From NCBI GenBank assembly GCA_029215795.1, contig JARDYH010000003.1:262169562-262233561 (forward strand): 64,000 nucleotides of DNA, given 5' to 3'. This stretch comes from Anniella stebbinsi (Eukaryota > Chordata > Lepidosauria > Squamata > Anniellidae). Shown one piece after another: positions 9,764-20,661 of the stretch (its first letter is position 1; each line of letters begins with the position of its first letter). The notes beneath the pieces are model-generated. The model was not told the origin of the DNA. It saw nothing but the letters and a program-made list of their open reading frames with translations, and searched no databases. Both the position numbers and the translations under genes were made by a program.

Positions 9764-10633
9764 TCTTTGGGTAAGACTCGCCTTTCTTAGCCACAGACGC
9801 TCTATTGCCAATGTCTAAAGATTCCTTAGAAGTGAGTGTGTAGGTCTCATTAAAATGTGTGCAAGTTTGTATACAGGTCTAATGAGAGCACATCACATAA
9901 CAATGCAGAATAACGTTGCCCACAGTGCATTCATTTGCACAAACACAGGCTGGAAAATATCCCTTTCAATGGAACAAATACGAGTAAAAGGTACGCACTG
10001 GATGAAAGGGAGATGACACGGACCCATAACAATCCCACTTCCTTTTAAAAGTTGCAACATTTGTTTATGGATATGCACCATTTCAGCAGAGAGGCGATCC
10101 ATCTCCCCCAGTCGCAAAGATGCATTGGCAATAAGTATTGCCAACATCACACAAAAAAGATTACCGTAGAGCTAATAAAGGCAATGCTTCACCTTTATAT
10201 ATGTCCTTTCATTCAAGTCACTGTAGTCTTGCTGTTTGGCCAGCGGGCCTCTTGCGATGGACATGCACACAGTTTCTTGGGAATCAAATGCAGAGCCTGG
10301 GGAAGCAGCTAGTTAAGATCAGGCTGTTTGGAGTGCCCCAGGCATAAGCTGTCACTACCTCTTCCTCCTCTCTTACATCCTGTTCCTTTTTACCTTTACA
10401 CGTGCAAAGTAAATAAATGTATTGTGTTGGATGACATCAAACAACTCTGGTGCTCTCTCCAGGAAATGAAACGGAAAGAGCAATTCTACCGGGAGAATCT
10501 GTGTTGATAGCAATGGGAGGCAATCAAGCATGCCGGCTTACTGGAAAAGGCATATTTTCCCAGCCTCGTAGGGGGCATGTTGGTGGATCAGGAGGACTTT
10601 GAATCTAGAAGATTCAAGGCTTTTCATGTTATG
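9764..10633. other. Unassigned sequence
   Basis: No gene or repeat identified. Short frames at 9893-10150 and 10052-10347 overlap on opposite strands and have no recognisable domain. Confidence 0.35.
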
Positions 10634-10953
10634 TAGGGTGACCAGATAAAATCCAGGTCAGGGCTCATGTAACTTTAACAGTTGTAGAGAAAAGGGAATT
10701 TCAGCCAGTGTTATTTGCATGCAATTAGTTCCTGGTGAAATTCCCTCTTCATCACAACAGTTAAAGTTGCAGGAGCCCTGCCTTCGTTTGTATCTGGTCA
10801 CTCTAGTATAGTGCCTGCTACTTTAACTGTTGTGATGAAGAGGGAATTTCACCAGGAACTAATTGCATACAAATGACACTGGCTGAAATTCCCTTTTTTC
10901 TACAACTGTGAAAGTTACATGAGCCCTGACCTGGATTTTATCTGGTCACCCTA
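10634..10953 (+). mobile_element. Palindromic hAT-like MITE, copy 8
   Basis: A 320-bp element, TAGGGTGACCAGAT to ATCTGGTCACCCTA, with both arms and the nested hairpins intact. Flanks atgttatg and cccaaaga do not match, so the TSD has decayed or one flank was rearranged. Confidence 0.87.
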
Positions 10954-12127
10954 CCCAAAGAAATCCACACTATTGAAGAGGATAACACCACAATGGCACA
11001 TTTATTGAGGTATAAACAGATTCAAATGCACAAGCTAGTTTTGGGGAAATTAGCTGAGCAAACGGAGGCTTAAAAGTAGTTTCAAGACTGTGAAAAGGGT
11101 CTTCTTGAGACTTAGAGCATACACACGCAGAGACAGCAGGGGAAAGATGGGAGGGAATCTCTAAAAGCAATATACTTTTCCCTGGACTGAAGCCCTTTCC
11201 TGAAGACACAACTAGTGTGTGTTGCAGCTCCTGGTCTCAGTGGAGAGGAAGGAAGGAGCAGGAGCCTTTCCTCTGGGAGGAGAGACTCAGCAATTTCAGC
11301 AGCATGGCCCCATGCTTCTAAGAAGGGGTGGGGGTGGGGCCGAGACTCTCAAAACCTGAGGGGTTTTATTCAACCTAGAGAAAAGCAGTAACGTCACTGC
11401 TCATAAGCATTGGAAGTGATGTTACTTGCCATGGGGGACACATATAGCAAAAGAGGGTATTTGGGGATGATGACTGTACTTGCCAGAAACATTCTTTTAA
11501 CCAAAGGTGACCATAGATACTAATGACTGTCTTAAAGACAGGTGTCCAGGCTGGAGTTCAACAATAGGACCACATTAGCATGTGCAGGACCAGGTGCAGG
11601 ACCAGATATCACTTTTGCCATCCAGCATTCATATTCTGCTCAATTTTACTCCCACCTTTGTCTCTGGGAAATGCATTTTAGGAGGTCTGTTAGGAACTGA
11701 ATTGCCTGATCTAAGCCTTACGTGATGGCTCTTAGCGCTGTTCCTGTGCCTTTGTGGGGAATGAAGACGCCTTGGCTTTTGGCTGCTTCAAAAATGGAGT
11801 CAGTACTGCTCACTCACAAGAGAGCTACTTTGTAACAGCATTTTCCTGCATTTTTCATATCCATTCTGCACACATAAACCACACACAGAGCAAATACTTA
11901 GACTTCACATTCCAAGCTGAATGACAGCCTTCTCATTCAAACCTTGCATGCAAGTGGTTGACAGCCTGGACGGATACAAGTTGAAGGCTCTCTATCATCT
12001 TGGGATTCAAGAGATCTTACTCTAGGGTAGTCTGATCTCTTCAGTTAAATACCCTGCAATGCAACGGCTTGCCGAGATGAAAAACTAGCCATCCAAAAGT
12101 ATTAAAGAAGGAGAAACAAAAGCACAT
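10954..12127. other. Unassigned sequence, no gene seen
   Basis: Mixed-composition sequence without long frames, recognisable repeats or simple repeats. It may be unique DNA. Confidence 0.35.
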
Positions 12128-12241
12128 ACTGGCTGAATTCGGACAACATGATAGTCAATGGTGGGGTAATAATCAACTTTACAGTTGTTCATCTAGGAGG
12201 AACTCCCCACACAACATGGTGATATATAATCAACCATGGTA
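12128..12241. mobile_element. Fragment of a second MITE family (GGCTGAATTCGGACAAC ends)
   Basis: Starts ACTGGCTGAATTCGGACAAC and continues with aataatcaactttacagttg and the ctccccacacaacatgg block, matching 35083-35200. It is cut at ccatggta by MITE copy 9; the text after copy 9 (cctagtgtgatgg) resembles the expected continuation, consistent with insertion into this element. Confidence 0.7.
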
Positions 12242-12558
12242 TAGGGTGACCAGATTAAATCCAGGTCAGGGCTCATGTAACTTTAACAGTTGTAGAGCAA
12301 AGGGAATTTCAGCCAGTGTCATTTGTATACAATTAGTTCCTGGTGAAATTCCCTCTTCACAACAGTTAAAGTTGCAGGGGCCCTGCCTTCTTTTGTATCT
12401 GGTCACTGTAGTATAGCTCCTGCAACTTTAACTGTTGTGATGAATAGGGAATTTCACCAGGAACTAATTGCATACAAATGACACTGGCTGAAATTCCCCT
12501 TTCTCTACAACTGTTAAAGTTACATGAGCCCTGACCTGGATTTTATCTGGTCACCCTA
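12242..12558 (+). mobile_element. Palindromic hAT-like MITE, copy 9
   Basis: A 317-bp element, TAGGGTGACCAGATT to ATCTGGTCACCCTA, with a 3-nt deletion in the left arm (ctcttcacaacag). It lies inside or at the edge of the GGCTGAATTCGG element. Confidence 0.86.
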
Positions 12559-12855
12559 CCTAGTGTGATGGGGTGGGAATCACAGAATCTTGCATGCTAA
12601 AGTCATCAGAAGGATTACCACTGACCAGCTCTGCGTGCCAGTTCCAAACAGATTCTACCAACGTGTCAGCTACCCAGACTTTGAATCTCTTCTTCAGAGG
12701 TCTTGTTCCATGTGCCTCTGCTGAATGAAGTGAAGGGTTTTCTCTTTGTAGGCACCCTATGGAATAGCCTCTCCATAAAGGTTCTCCTGGCCCCTGCTAT
12801 GTCGTCTTTTTGGTGCCAAGTGAAGATCTTTTTAAAAGTCACCCCAGCCTTTCAA
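12559..12855. other. Unassigned sequence
   Basis: Just under 300 bp between a MITE and an L2 tail. The stretch tgaatctcttcttcag near 12680 and the following text may be the decayed 5' extension of a LINE on the minus strand, but this is not certain. Confidence 0.3.
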
Positions 12856-13086
12856 TTTATTTTATTATTTATTTATTAAAACATTTGCAACCTGCCCTAT
12901 ATCACTGGGATCTCAGGGCAGAGTACAGATAAAATCAGAACAAGGTAAACATAAATAATATACATAGCTAAAAACACATAAAGCCGTTAACAAACTAAAA
13001 CCAGTAGAATTTTTTTAAAGCAATAAAAACAATTAAAGGTACATGTAACCATGGAGAATTTAGCCCTCAAAGGCTTTGATAAAGAG
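12856..13086 (-). mobile_element. L2-type LINE 3' UTR, distal part (split by MITE copy 10)
   Basis: On the complement, an L2 3' UTR ends in the AATA-type tail (tttattatttatttatt here). The tail-proximal text atcactgggatctcagggca parallels 29235-29262. It continues on the other side of the MITE at 13414. Confidence 0.8.
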
Positions 13087-13405
13087 TAGGCTGACCATCT
13101 GAAAAGGAGGACAGGGCTCATATAACTTTAACAGTTTTAGAGAAAAGGGAATTTCAGCAGGTGTCATTTGTATGCAATTAGTTCCTGGTGAAATTCCCTC
13201 TTCATCACAACTGTTAAAGGTGCAGGCACTATACTAGAGTGACCATATACAAAAGAAGGCAGGGCTCTGCAACTTTAACTGTTGTGATGAAGAGGGAATA
13301 TCACCAGGAACTAATTGCATACAAATGACACTGATTGAAATTCCCTTTTCTCTACAACTGTTAAAGTTACATGAGCCCTGACCTCCTTTTCAGATGGTCA
13401 GCCTA
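13087..13405 (-). mobile_element. Palindromic hAT-like MITE, copy 10, with perfect 8-bp TSD in an L2
   Basis: A 319-bp element, TAGGCTGACCATCTG to CAGATGGTCAGCCTA, flanked by perfect 8-bp ataaagag at 13079-13086 and 13406-13413. The related L2 copy near 29405-29440 reads straight through the site (caaaggctttgtttaaaagc), serving as a paralogous empty site. Reverse orientation by its centre. Confidence 0.93.
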
Positions 13406-13413
13406 ATAAAGAG

Positions 13414-13580
13414 CCATGTTTTAACTTAGTGCTGAAATGAAGCCAGTGTTGGCACCAGTTGGGCTTCCAAGGGGAGGGCATTCCACAATTGGGTTGCCAC
13501 AGCAGAGAAAGCCCTCTCCCATGTCCCACCATAATGTATGTCTCGTGTTGGTGGGACACAGAGGAGGGCTTTAATCAACT
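13414..13580 (-). mobile_element. L2-type LINE C-terminal/3' UTR, proximal part
   Basis: Continues the L2 interrupted by copy 10: ccatgttttaacttagtgct, then gggagggcattccacaattg and tcccatgtcccaccataatg, matching 29420-29580. On the complement the terminal coding region is recognisable but broken. Confidence 0.78.
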
Positions 13581-13754
13581 TCTGAACACCTTGCATTTTT
13601 TAAAGAAAAAGTTTGAGGTCTGAATTATGCTTCACTTTATATTTTGAGCTACCAGCTGTTGTTTTGTTTTGTTCTTTTGCTAGAAATGAAAGTTTTTGGG
13701 CTGCTTTTTGCTGATTTTATTGTTGCATTTTAATCATCCTATTTATCTTGCAGT

Positions 13755-13840
13755 TCAAAGCTAGACATGTTTACTCAGAAGTAAGCCCCATTTGGTTCTA
13801 TGGGATTTACTCACATGTTCATGTGTATAGGATCGCAGCT
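13755..13840. repeat. Dispersed repeat with acttactc/gtgtataggat motif
   Basis: The block tttactcagaagtaagcccc ... gtgtataggatcgcagctt has related copies near 17990-18070, 19900-19950, 21965-22030, 23800-23840 and 43540-43590. Its family is not identified; it may be a decayed transposon core. Confidence 0.5.
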
Positions 13841-13998
13841 TTAATACTACATTTTATTCTTTCTTATTCAAGCATCCCAGAGAACATATGTTGATGAGTA
13901 ACCATACGAATATGATAAATAAATAATAAATAAATCTTTGCTGCCATATTTTTCACTTTATGCTGGAAAATGCAAATAATCCTGTATGTAATTGAACA

Positions 13999-14020
13999 AT
14001 GGAGAGAGAGAGAGAGAGAG
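13999..14020. repeat. (GA)n microsatellite
   Basis: About 10 GA units following caatg and ending in ggatctc. Confidence 0.9.
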
Positions 14021-15059
14021 GATCTCTGTGAAGAAATCATTATATTAAATTTTCTCAGCATCTTTTTCAGCAGAAGAAAAATCTTTCCCCCCCAAAAAAT
14101 GATAAAATACAACTAAATCTCATTTTACAAGCACAGCAAGTTAATTTTCATTTCCCTATCAACTTTATTTTGGGGAAACATTTCAAAGATCTCACTTGGC
14201 CCAAAAAAAATTTGAAGAGGGAGAAAAAGAGGAGCCGTAATCAAAAAGTTGAGCAGAAGGAAGTTTTGAAGCCCATCAAAAGAAAGTATGTTTGGAAGAT
14301 GCTCTAGCACATGTGTTACAACTACATGATGCCTTCACGTTTGATTGCCATATGGCAGCCAACAAATATCAGATGTCATATCAAGAAATTGTCATGTGGA
14401 GATGCTAAAATTATTCCCCTGACCTTCCAAGAAGAAAAGAAAAGTCTCTATTTGGGAGATGACAGAAAGCTAAAAATGCTATGCTTGTGTGGAATGATTA
14501 CTGTGATGATGTGGTGGGGCCTTTTGAGTGAACAACCTGCTCATTTTTGGTGCCATTTGCATTTGAGGGCCATTTGCATTAAAAAAAAAACATTCATTTT
14601 AAAAAGATACGTTTCCTTTAATTGATTTCCTTTTTTTAATTAAAAAAAGCACTTAATTTTTTTTTTAATCTACCATTTTTTAATGGGTGAATTTCTTTAA
14701 AAGCCTCTGAGCTTGTTGAGTTATAAAAATGATGAAATGCTCTGGTTAAAAATGGAAATAAAGAATGTTATGGGGGGTTGTTGTTTTTTTCCATTTGACT
14801 GATTCACCTCACTTGTCCTTGGAATTCTTCTGAGTCTGCTTTTTCTAGCCGGAAATGATCGCAATGTTCTAATGCTACAGCAGACCATCAAAATTATGTA
14901 AGGGGATTATGATGGATGTGGTTAATTCTCCAGCCTTTTCTTTGTATGTTCAACTACTTGGCTTGCTCCCTTCATCCCCCCAGTGCAAGCATTTACCATT
15001 TCTTTGACCTATCTGTCATGAACTCCAGGATGACCTCACACTCTGAACTGCGGTTTATC

Positions 15060-15063
15060 ATAT

Positions 15064-15122
<59 letters not shown>
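15060..15122. repeat. (AT)n microsatellite
   Basis: About 30 TA units with one early interruption (atatacata). It is flanked by unassigned sequence up to the GC-rich element at 15581. Confidence 0.95.
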
Positions 15123-15124
<2 letters not shown>

Positions 15125-15580
15125 GGAGGCACAGTCATGCCTCCATTGTTAAGGGCCGTCAGTAAAAAACACATTCCGCCATGTTAAAGTGATAATTGGG
15201 GGGGGTCATTCTAACAGCCATAAAATCAAAAATGTTTCACCAACCTTTCTGAAATTTACAGGTGCCAGAAAGCAATATTTGTTTTACATTACCTGAAAAT
15301 TTCAAGAAGATTGGTGAAAGATTGAGGGAAGGAGAGCAGTTTAAGGTAGAAAAGGAACACAAACCTGTCTCCCTGCTTTTGTCAAATGACTTTCGGTTTC
15401 CGAGTTTTGTGCTCATGATTTGCATAATTTCTAGAGCCTTATTAATTAATCCAGTGGTGCGGTCTTCTTCCTCCTTCACTGTAGTTGGTGGAAAACTTTT
15501 CATTTTTTAAAAAATTCCCTTCAGTTGATTTTTAAGGAATATTTTAACCTCTCATTCAAGTCAATGCTTCCCTCATAGCA
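15123..15580. other. Unassigned sequence
   Basis: Low-GC sequence with no gene. The last 8 bp (tcatagca, 15573-15580) are the left TSD of the next element. Confidence 0.4.
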
Positions 15581-16476
15581 TAGGGTGACCAGATTTTGGA
15601 ACCCCAAATCCCGGTCCCCCCCGCCAACAACCCTCCCACCAAGCCACCCCCCAAAACAAGCCCCCCAAGTCACCCCCCCACGCAAAACAACTCCCCCACC
15701 AAGCCACCCAACCCCAAAAAACATCAGCCCGGACCTACCGGGGCGGGTTCTCTTCTGCCGCCACCGCCGCCGCCGGCTCATAAGGCCAGCGGCCGCGCGG
15801 AAGAGACAGGGGAGGGCCGGATCCCGAAGTGACGTAATCGGCCCTCCCCCGCCTCTTCCGCGCGGCCGCTGGCCTTACGAACCGGCAGGGGACCCGCCGG
15901 CGGTGGCGGCGGCGCGGCGGCGGCGACATGGCGGTGGCGCAGCGGCGGACCCGGCGGCGGACCCAGCGGTGGTGGTGGTGCGGCGGCGGCGGCATGGCGG
16001 TGGTGCGGCGGTGGACCCAGCAGCGGCGGCGCGGCGACGGACCCGGCGGCGGTGCGGCGGCAGCGGCGGCGGACCTGGCGGCGGCGGTGGCCCGGCGGCC
16101 CCGGCGGCGGCGGACCTGGCTGCCCCAGCAGGTAAGTGCCCCGCGCCTCGCGCTCCTTACCCGCTTCCCTCCAGTGCTCGAATCTACTGAGAGACAGGCC
16201 GTGAAGGTTGTTTCTCAGTAGATTCGAGCACCGGAGGGAAGCGGACGCCCCTGCGGGTAAGGAGCGTGAGGCGCGAGGGAAGGCACTTACCTGCTGGGGC
16301 GGCCCTTCCCGGGCTCCTCCGCCACCACCGCCGCCGGGTCTACCGCTGCTCCTTGCTTGCTGCCACCGCCGCGTGACCCCCCGCCCCCCCGGTTTGCTCC
16401 CCCGCCCCTGGTTGGGCCGGTTCGCCCCTGGATTCCCGGTTAGGACCGGGAAATCCCGAGCCATCTGGACAGCCTA
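15581..16476. mobile_element. GC-rich hAT-like non-autonomous element with perfect 8-bp TSD
   Basis: Starts TAGGGTGACCAGATTTTGG and ends CATCTGGACAGCCTA. It is flanked by perfect 8-bp tcatagca at 15573-15580 and 16477-16484. The interior is extremely GC-rich (GGC/GCC triplet-like repeats at 15760-16130) and contains an inverted repeat around 16130-16290, where cgcttccctccagtgctcga faces its complement across gtgaaggttgtttc. It shares the tccctccggtgctcg block with 24640-24670. All long frames here are composition artefacts. Confidence 0.88.
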
Positions 16477-16576
16477 TCATAGCACGAGGCACACTCAGTA
16501 GCGTCACTCTCCCCCCTCCCTCCTGCCTTAGAATGTGGGGTGGGTGAAATGGCCCCTGCCTCTAGCACAGACCTTT

Positions 16577-16628
16577 TGAGAGAAGAAGAAGAAGAAGAAG
16601 AAGAAGAAGAAGAAGAAGAAGAAGAAGA
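16577..16628. repeat. (GAA)n microsatellite
   Basis: About 17 GAA units. On the complement it produces the poly-Ser stretch seen in an overlapping frame. Confidence 0.95.
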
Positions 16629-17139
16629 GTTTCTTTTTTCTCTTCTGGAACATGCCTTCCTTTGGCTCTGAGAGTATTTTGGGCTATCTTCATAAGGCCA
16701 GTTTGCTCTTTTGCTCCCTGGTGAAGCAGGGTGTGGTTCCTCTGGATCCATGGTAACCTGATCTTCAGATCTCTCCTGGGAATAGGTGGCTATACATCCC
16801 TTTCTATCCATCCCCACCCCAAACACACACGGTGTGCTCCTTCCCTCTTTTCTAAGAGTTTGGTCCATGCTGCTATAAAGTTGAACGCTTCAAACACTTC
16901 ATTTAATTAGTTTGGGCCGGTGTTAAGTTTTAAGTACAATGTTGAAACCTTTCAAAGTGCTTCTGGGCCTACAACGTTGGTTTCGGCCTAGTCACCCTGT
17001 TTTTTTTAATAAGGTTTAGAAACAGTTGAGCTGTCGTGAATTTTGCATAGTGTACACACATGGATTTTATTTCTAATCTTTGCAGTCTACACTGGCTCCC
17101 TCCTTGATGTGTTTTTGGAGGCAGACAACACCATTTTTG
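16629..17139. other. Unassigned sequence
   Basis: No gene, known repeat or RNA recognised. Confidence 0.35.
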
Positions 17140-17340
17140 TTCCAGCAGGCCTTTGGCAAATAATCTGGACCTCTGTCTTTTAAATTGTTATGTATTTAAA
17201 ATGTTTTAAATGCTTTAATATTGAAATGTATTTCATTATATTTTTAACTTTTGTATATTCCTATTTATAGGTTTTAGCTGTATATGTTTTAGTTTTGTAA
17301 GGCTGCCCTGAGGCCCAGGGCAGCCATACAAAACTAATAG
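17140..17340 (+). mobile_element. Probable L2-like LINE 3' end, diverged
   Basis: tgttccagcaggcctttggc resembles the terminal codons of L2 ORF2 (LF-QAFG), followed by a T-rich 3' UTR with ttttaaatgctttaatattg and a gctgccctgaggcc hairpin-like segment. Boundaries are approximate. Confidence 0.45.
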
Positions 17341-18072
17341 TAATGTTTCAGATTTCACTTCTGCATCTGATGTTCTTTTGCATTTACTTTTCTTTATAAA
17401 CCATTCATATCTTAAGACTTCTTGTGTGGCATGTTTTCATTGGTTTAACAAGTTAAAAGGGTAATTCACTGTTTTCATGCTTTTGTTATAAAATCTATTT
17501 TCAACAGGCCTAGTAACTTCAAGAGTAACAAGAGTTGGGGAAAATCCTCAATCTCTTTGCTATCAGAGGCACTGAGTAAGGGACCCTTGGAGATAATTTA
17601 GACTGACCCCAACCACAAAACACTATTCCCCCTTCTGAAGAGATCTGGACCACAGACTACTGAAGACAAACAAAGTAGCAGGCCATAATAACAGTTCTCA
17701 TGTGGCCATTTGCCTTATGAGGCAGGTGCTCTGCGGGCTACCAAATGGAGGGACTAACAGGCCATAAAGTTGCCTGGCTGGGCCTGCCAGAAATCCAGCC
17801 TCAACACTCCTGGAAGGTCCATGTTCTATAGCACCTGCTGTCAGATGAACTTGAGGGAATCCCACCCTCCAACCCTGGGTTTAATTTACTGGCTTCCCCT
17901 GGCTGGACCATGCAGGAAACTATAGGGACAGACAGAGCAGGCATTCATAGCACACATAGAATGCTGAGACTGGCAAATCTAAAAGCAAGTGTGTTGCTTT
18001 TCAAGAACCAAGGAAATTCAATGGGTCTTACTTTTGAGTAAATATCTAGGGATGGAAATGCAGCCTGTGCAA
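17341..18072. other. Unassigned sequence with one dispersed-repeat copy
   Basis: Nothing gene-like. At about 17990-18070 lies a copy of a block repeated at 21965-22030 (aaattcaatgggtcttactt and atggaaatgcagcc), related to the repeat at 13755. Confidence 0.4.
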
Positions 18073-18080
18073 GAACTGAG

Positions 18081-18722
18081 TTGGGTGACCATATTTGGGA
18101 AACCAAAAAAGAGGACACCTAGTGGGGGGGGCAGGAAAATGGCTTTCTGGGGCCACCTTAAAGTCCCCAATTGGAGCAGAGGAGGGGAAAGCATGTCATT
18201 CTCACCCCCACCCCACTGCTCCAATCAGGCCCTTTTCTATAATGTCTGGGAATGACACATTTTTCCCTTTTAAGGCCTTGATTGGAGCAGTGGGAGAGAA
18301 TGACACACCTCCAGAAAGCATGTCATTCCCCCCCCCCCCGCCACACTAATGGTGGCCTTAAAAGGGAAAGTGTGTAATTCCAGGTCATTATAGACTATTG
18401 CATAAAATCCCCCCTGACACTGAGGATAGAACAAAAACCAAGAGAAATCTGGGGAAATCCTGGCAGTTTTTTTATTATTATTTATTATTGCATTTATATC
18501 CCACCTTTTTTCTGCCAAGAAACCCAAGGCGGCATACATAATCCTCCTCCTCTCCATTTTATCCTCACAACAGCAACCTTGTGAGATGGGTTGGGCTGAG
18601 AGTCTGCAACTGGCCCAAAGTCACCCAATGGGTTTCCATGGCTAAGTGGGGAGTAGAACCCAGATCTCCCAGCTCCCAGTCCAACACTTTAGCCACTACG
18701 CCACACCTTAGTGGTCACCCTA
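18081..18722. mobile_element. hAT-like non-autonomous element carrying a SINE
   Basis: Starts TTGGGTGACCATAT and ends GTGGTCACCCTA. Flanks gaactgag (18073-18080) and gaattgag (18723-18730) match at 7 of 8. The core has inverted blocks around gcatgtcattc and tggagcagtgggagagaatg. About 235 bp of the right side is a minus-strand SINE (18474-18706), either inserted later or captured. Confidence 0.78.
18474..18706 (-). mobile_element. tRNA-derived SINE (MIR/CORE-like with LINE-type tail)
   Basis: On the complement: head with gtggcgtagtggctaaagtg, a B-box-like GGTTCTACTCCCC, a CORE-like segment (actttgggccagttgcagac; acccatctcacaaggttgct), and a tail ggtgggatataaatgcaata. The same family is at 23846, 33937, 39032 and 55862. 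The LINE-like tail suggests L2-type mobilisation. Confidence 0.8.
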
Positions 18723-18725
18723 GAA

Positions 18726-19070
18726 TTGAGCCATGCCAAGTTGGAAGCAGATCGGTTCATGCCTTAATTTTTAGGATATTTTTTATAAAAAGTTTGACTT
18801 CAAAACAATTTCTAAAATTCAAGGCATGAACCAATCTGCTTTCAACTTGGCATGGCTAAAGCCTTACTTAAGAGGTACCATGGTGCCAAGTTTCATCTCT
18901 TCATCTTTACTTTCTTTTTTTAAAAGTACTGCTCAAGGCCCTAGACCCCAAAGAGGAGTATTGGGTTTGAAATTTTAAAAATTCCTAAAACTCAAGGCAT
19001 AAACAGATCTGCTTCCAACTTGGCATGGCTCAATCCCTACTTAAGAGCTACCATGCTGTCAAGTTTCAAC
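18726..19070. repeat. Hairpin plus direct repeat of a ~95-bp unit
   Basis: The arm at 18726-18767 (gccatgccaagttggaagc ... ggttcatgcctt) is inverted relative to 18821-18857, and the unit 18803-18900 is repeated directly at 18975-19070 (ctcaaggcataaacagatct, acttggcatggct, acttaagagctaccatg). The preceding hAT-like element ends inside this repeat. Nature unknown. Confidence 0.7.
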
Positions 19071-19189
19071 CCAATACATCTGACAGGCATCAAGTTGGGG
19101 AATGTTGTTCAAGAACAAGGGAAGGCAGAATGTAAATCTCCAGATGTTTTGGAATTCAACTTGTAAAAGCCCCTATCAGCATGGGCACC

Positions 19190-19830
19190 TGGCACGCTAC
19201 CTAGGGGCAGGCCGCGAAGCCCGCTCGCAGTAGCGACCAGCAGCGGATGGGAGCAGACGTTCCCCTAAGGTAAGTAGCGTGCGCACGGGGGGGGCCCTCC
19301 CCCCCTCCCCCCTGCTTACCTTCGGGGGACATCCGCTGCCGTCCGCCGCTGGCCGCTACTGCGAGTTGGCTTCGCGGCCTGCTCCTGAGTAGCGCGCCAG
19401 GTGATGTCATCACCTGGTGCGCTACCTAGGAGCAGGCCGTGAAGCCCGCTCGCAGTAGCAGCCAGCGGCGGACGGGAGCGGACGGCCATGGACGGCCATG
19501 GAAGGTAAGTGTGCCGTGCGCCCCCAGCACCCCCCTCCCCCCTGCTTACCTTTCCTGGCCATCTGCTCCCATCCGCCACCCCTGCCCCCATTGTCCACAT
19601 CCATCAGCGGGCGGACAGCCTTGCTAGGGAAGTCCCCCCCCCCCGCTGCCCACTGGTGCCTGCCAATCCGCCAATCCATCCAATCTGGATCAGAACCTTT
19701 CCGGATTGGATCGGATTGGATCGGCCAATCCAGCGGTGAAATCGGAAATCAGATAAATTGGATAATTTTATCCGGTTTCCCCCGGATCGGATTCGGATCG
19801 TGGATCGGACCCAATCCAGTGCACATCCCT
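19190..19830. mobile_element. GC-rich palindromic element, CRE-like centre, hAT-like right end
   Basis: Three copies of an arm (gcaggccgcgaagcccgctc type) occur at 19207-19260, inverted at 19335-19385, and direct at 19432-19480. Between the latter two is gtgatgtcatcac (19401-19413), homologous to the TGACGTCA centre of the element at 24291. The right part (19680-19830) is GGATC-rich and ends CAGTGCACATCCCTA, a hAT-like end also seen at 41051-41296 and 38561-38912. It may be two elements fused; the left boundary is unclear. Confidence 0.6.
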
Positions 19831-20332
19831 ACTTTGTATGTGTGTATGTTCATTTGATTATGGCTGCTGATCATTGATTTTCATATCAATTCAATTCAAG
19901 GCATGTCTACTCAGAAGTACATTCCACTGAGTGCAATGAGTCTCACTCCCATGCACTAGCTTGAAGGGGTGTGTGGATTTGGTTGTACTTCTCTTTGAGA
20001 GCTGTGTGTATTTATGGACCAAGGCAAGAAGGGTTTAAGTTCCCTCTCTCTTCCTTTTTTTAAAAAAAATCCATGTATTTGATTTTTAAAGAATTTTTAT
20101 TCCTTCATTGAGCCCCTATCACACTTCATAGTGTGACTCAGCTGCAGTGGTGTCTCAGAGGTGTTCAGAAGGGAGGGGGAGGAGAACAGAAAGGAGAGGG
20201 AGATTCCCTTTCTCTGCCTGGCCTTCACACCACTAGGCACCACTTCCTCCTCCTCTATTCAACCCCCCCATCTCCTGGATTGCTGTAATCTGTTCCACAC
20301 ATTTCCCCTAAATCACAATTGGATGCCATGGG

Positions 20333-20495
20333 CTATAGCAGGAATCCACCTTGGAGCATACCTGAAAGGTGGCTGTCCAGCTGTCTCTTGAATGCCTCTA
20401 GTGTGGGAGAGCCCACTACCTCCCTGGGTCATTGGTTCCATTGTTGTGCTGGGCTGACAGTCAGGAAGTTTTTCCTGATGTCCAGCACTGGAGCA
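20333..20495 (-). mobile_element. CR1-type LINE 3'-end fragment
   Basis: The complement encodes the CR1 C-terminus remnant and 3' end: cttcctgactgtcagcccag, gggctctcccacactagagg, gctggacagccacctttcag. It matches 36620-36740 and 45770-45900. Confidence 0.8.
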
Positions 20496-20661
20496 CATGG
20501 GGGTGTGTGGTTATATTAATGATCCAATCAGCACTCATTATGTGCAAGCCTTTGGCCTGGGTTTGGGTAAACATTTTAAGGATGATTGTAGTGCCTTTGG
20601 TTCACCACTCATGTTTGCCTGTTTGGCCTCCCTTCGCTAATACCTTCATTTCCTAGCTCTT

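Larger units (their letters stand above)
13581..15059. other. AT-rich unassigned sequence
   Basis: Contains a dispersed repeat at 13755-13840 and a GA microsatellite at 13999-14020. The frame 14311-14625 has no recognisable domain and is probably chance. No gene was identified. Confidence 0.35.

Noticed and set aside
15778..16464. Long minus-strand frame (228 codons), Pro/Arg/Gly-rich, in GC-rich DNA
   Set aside because: It lies wholly in a GC-rich hAT-like element bounded by a perfect 8-bp TSD; overlapping frames are open on several phases, as expected from composition alone.
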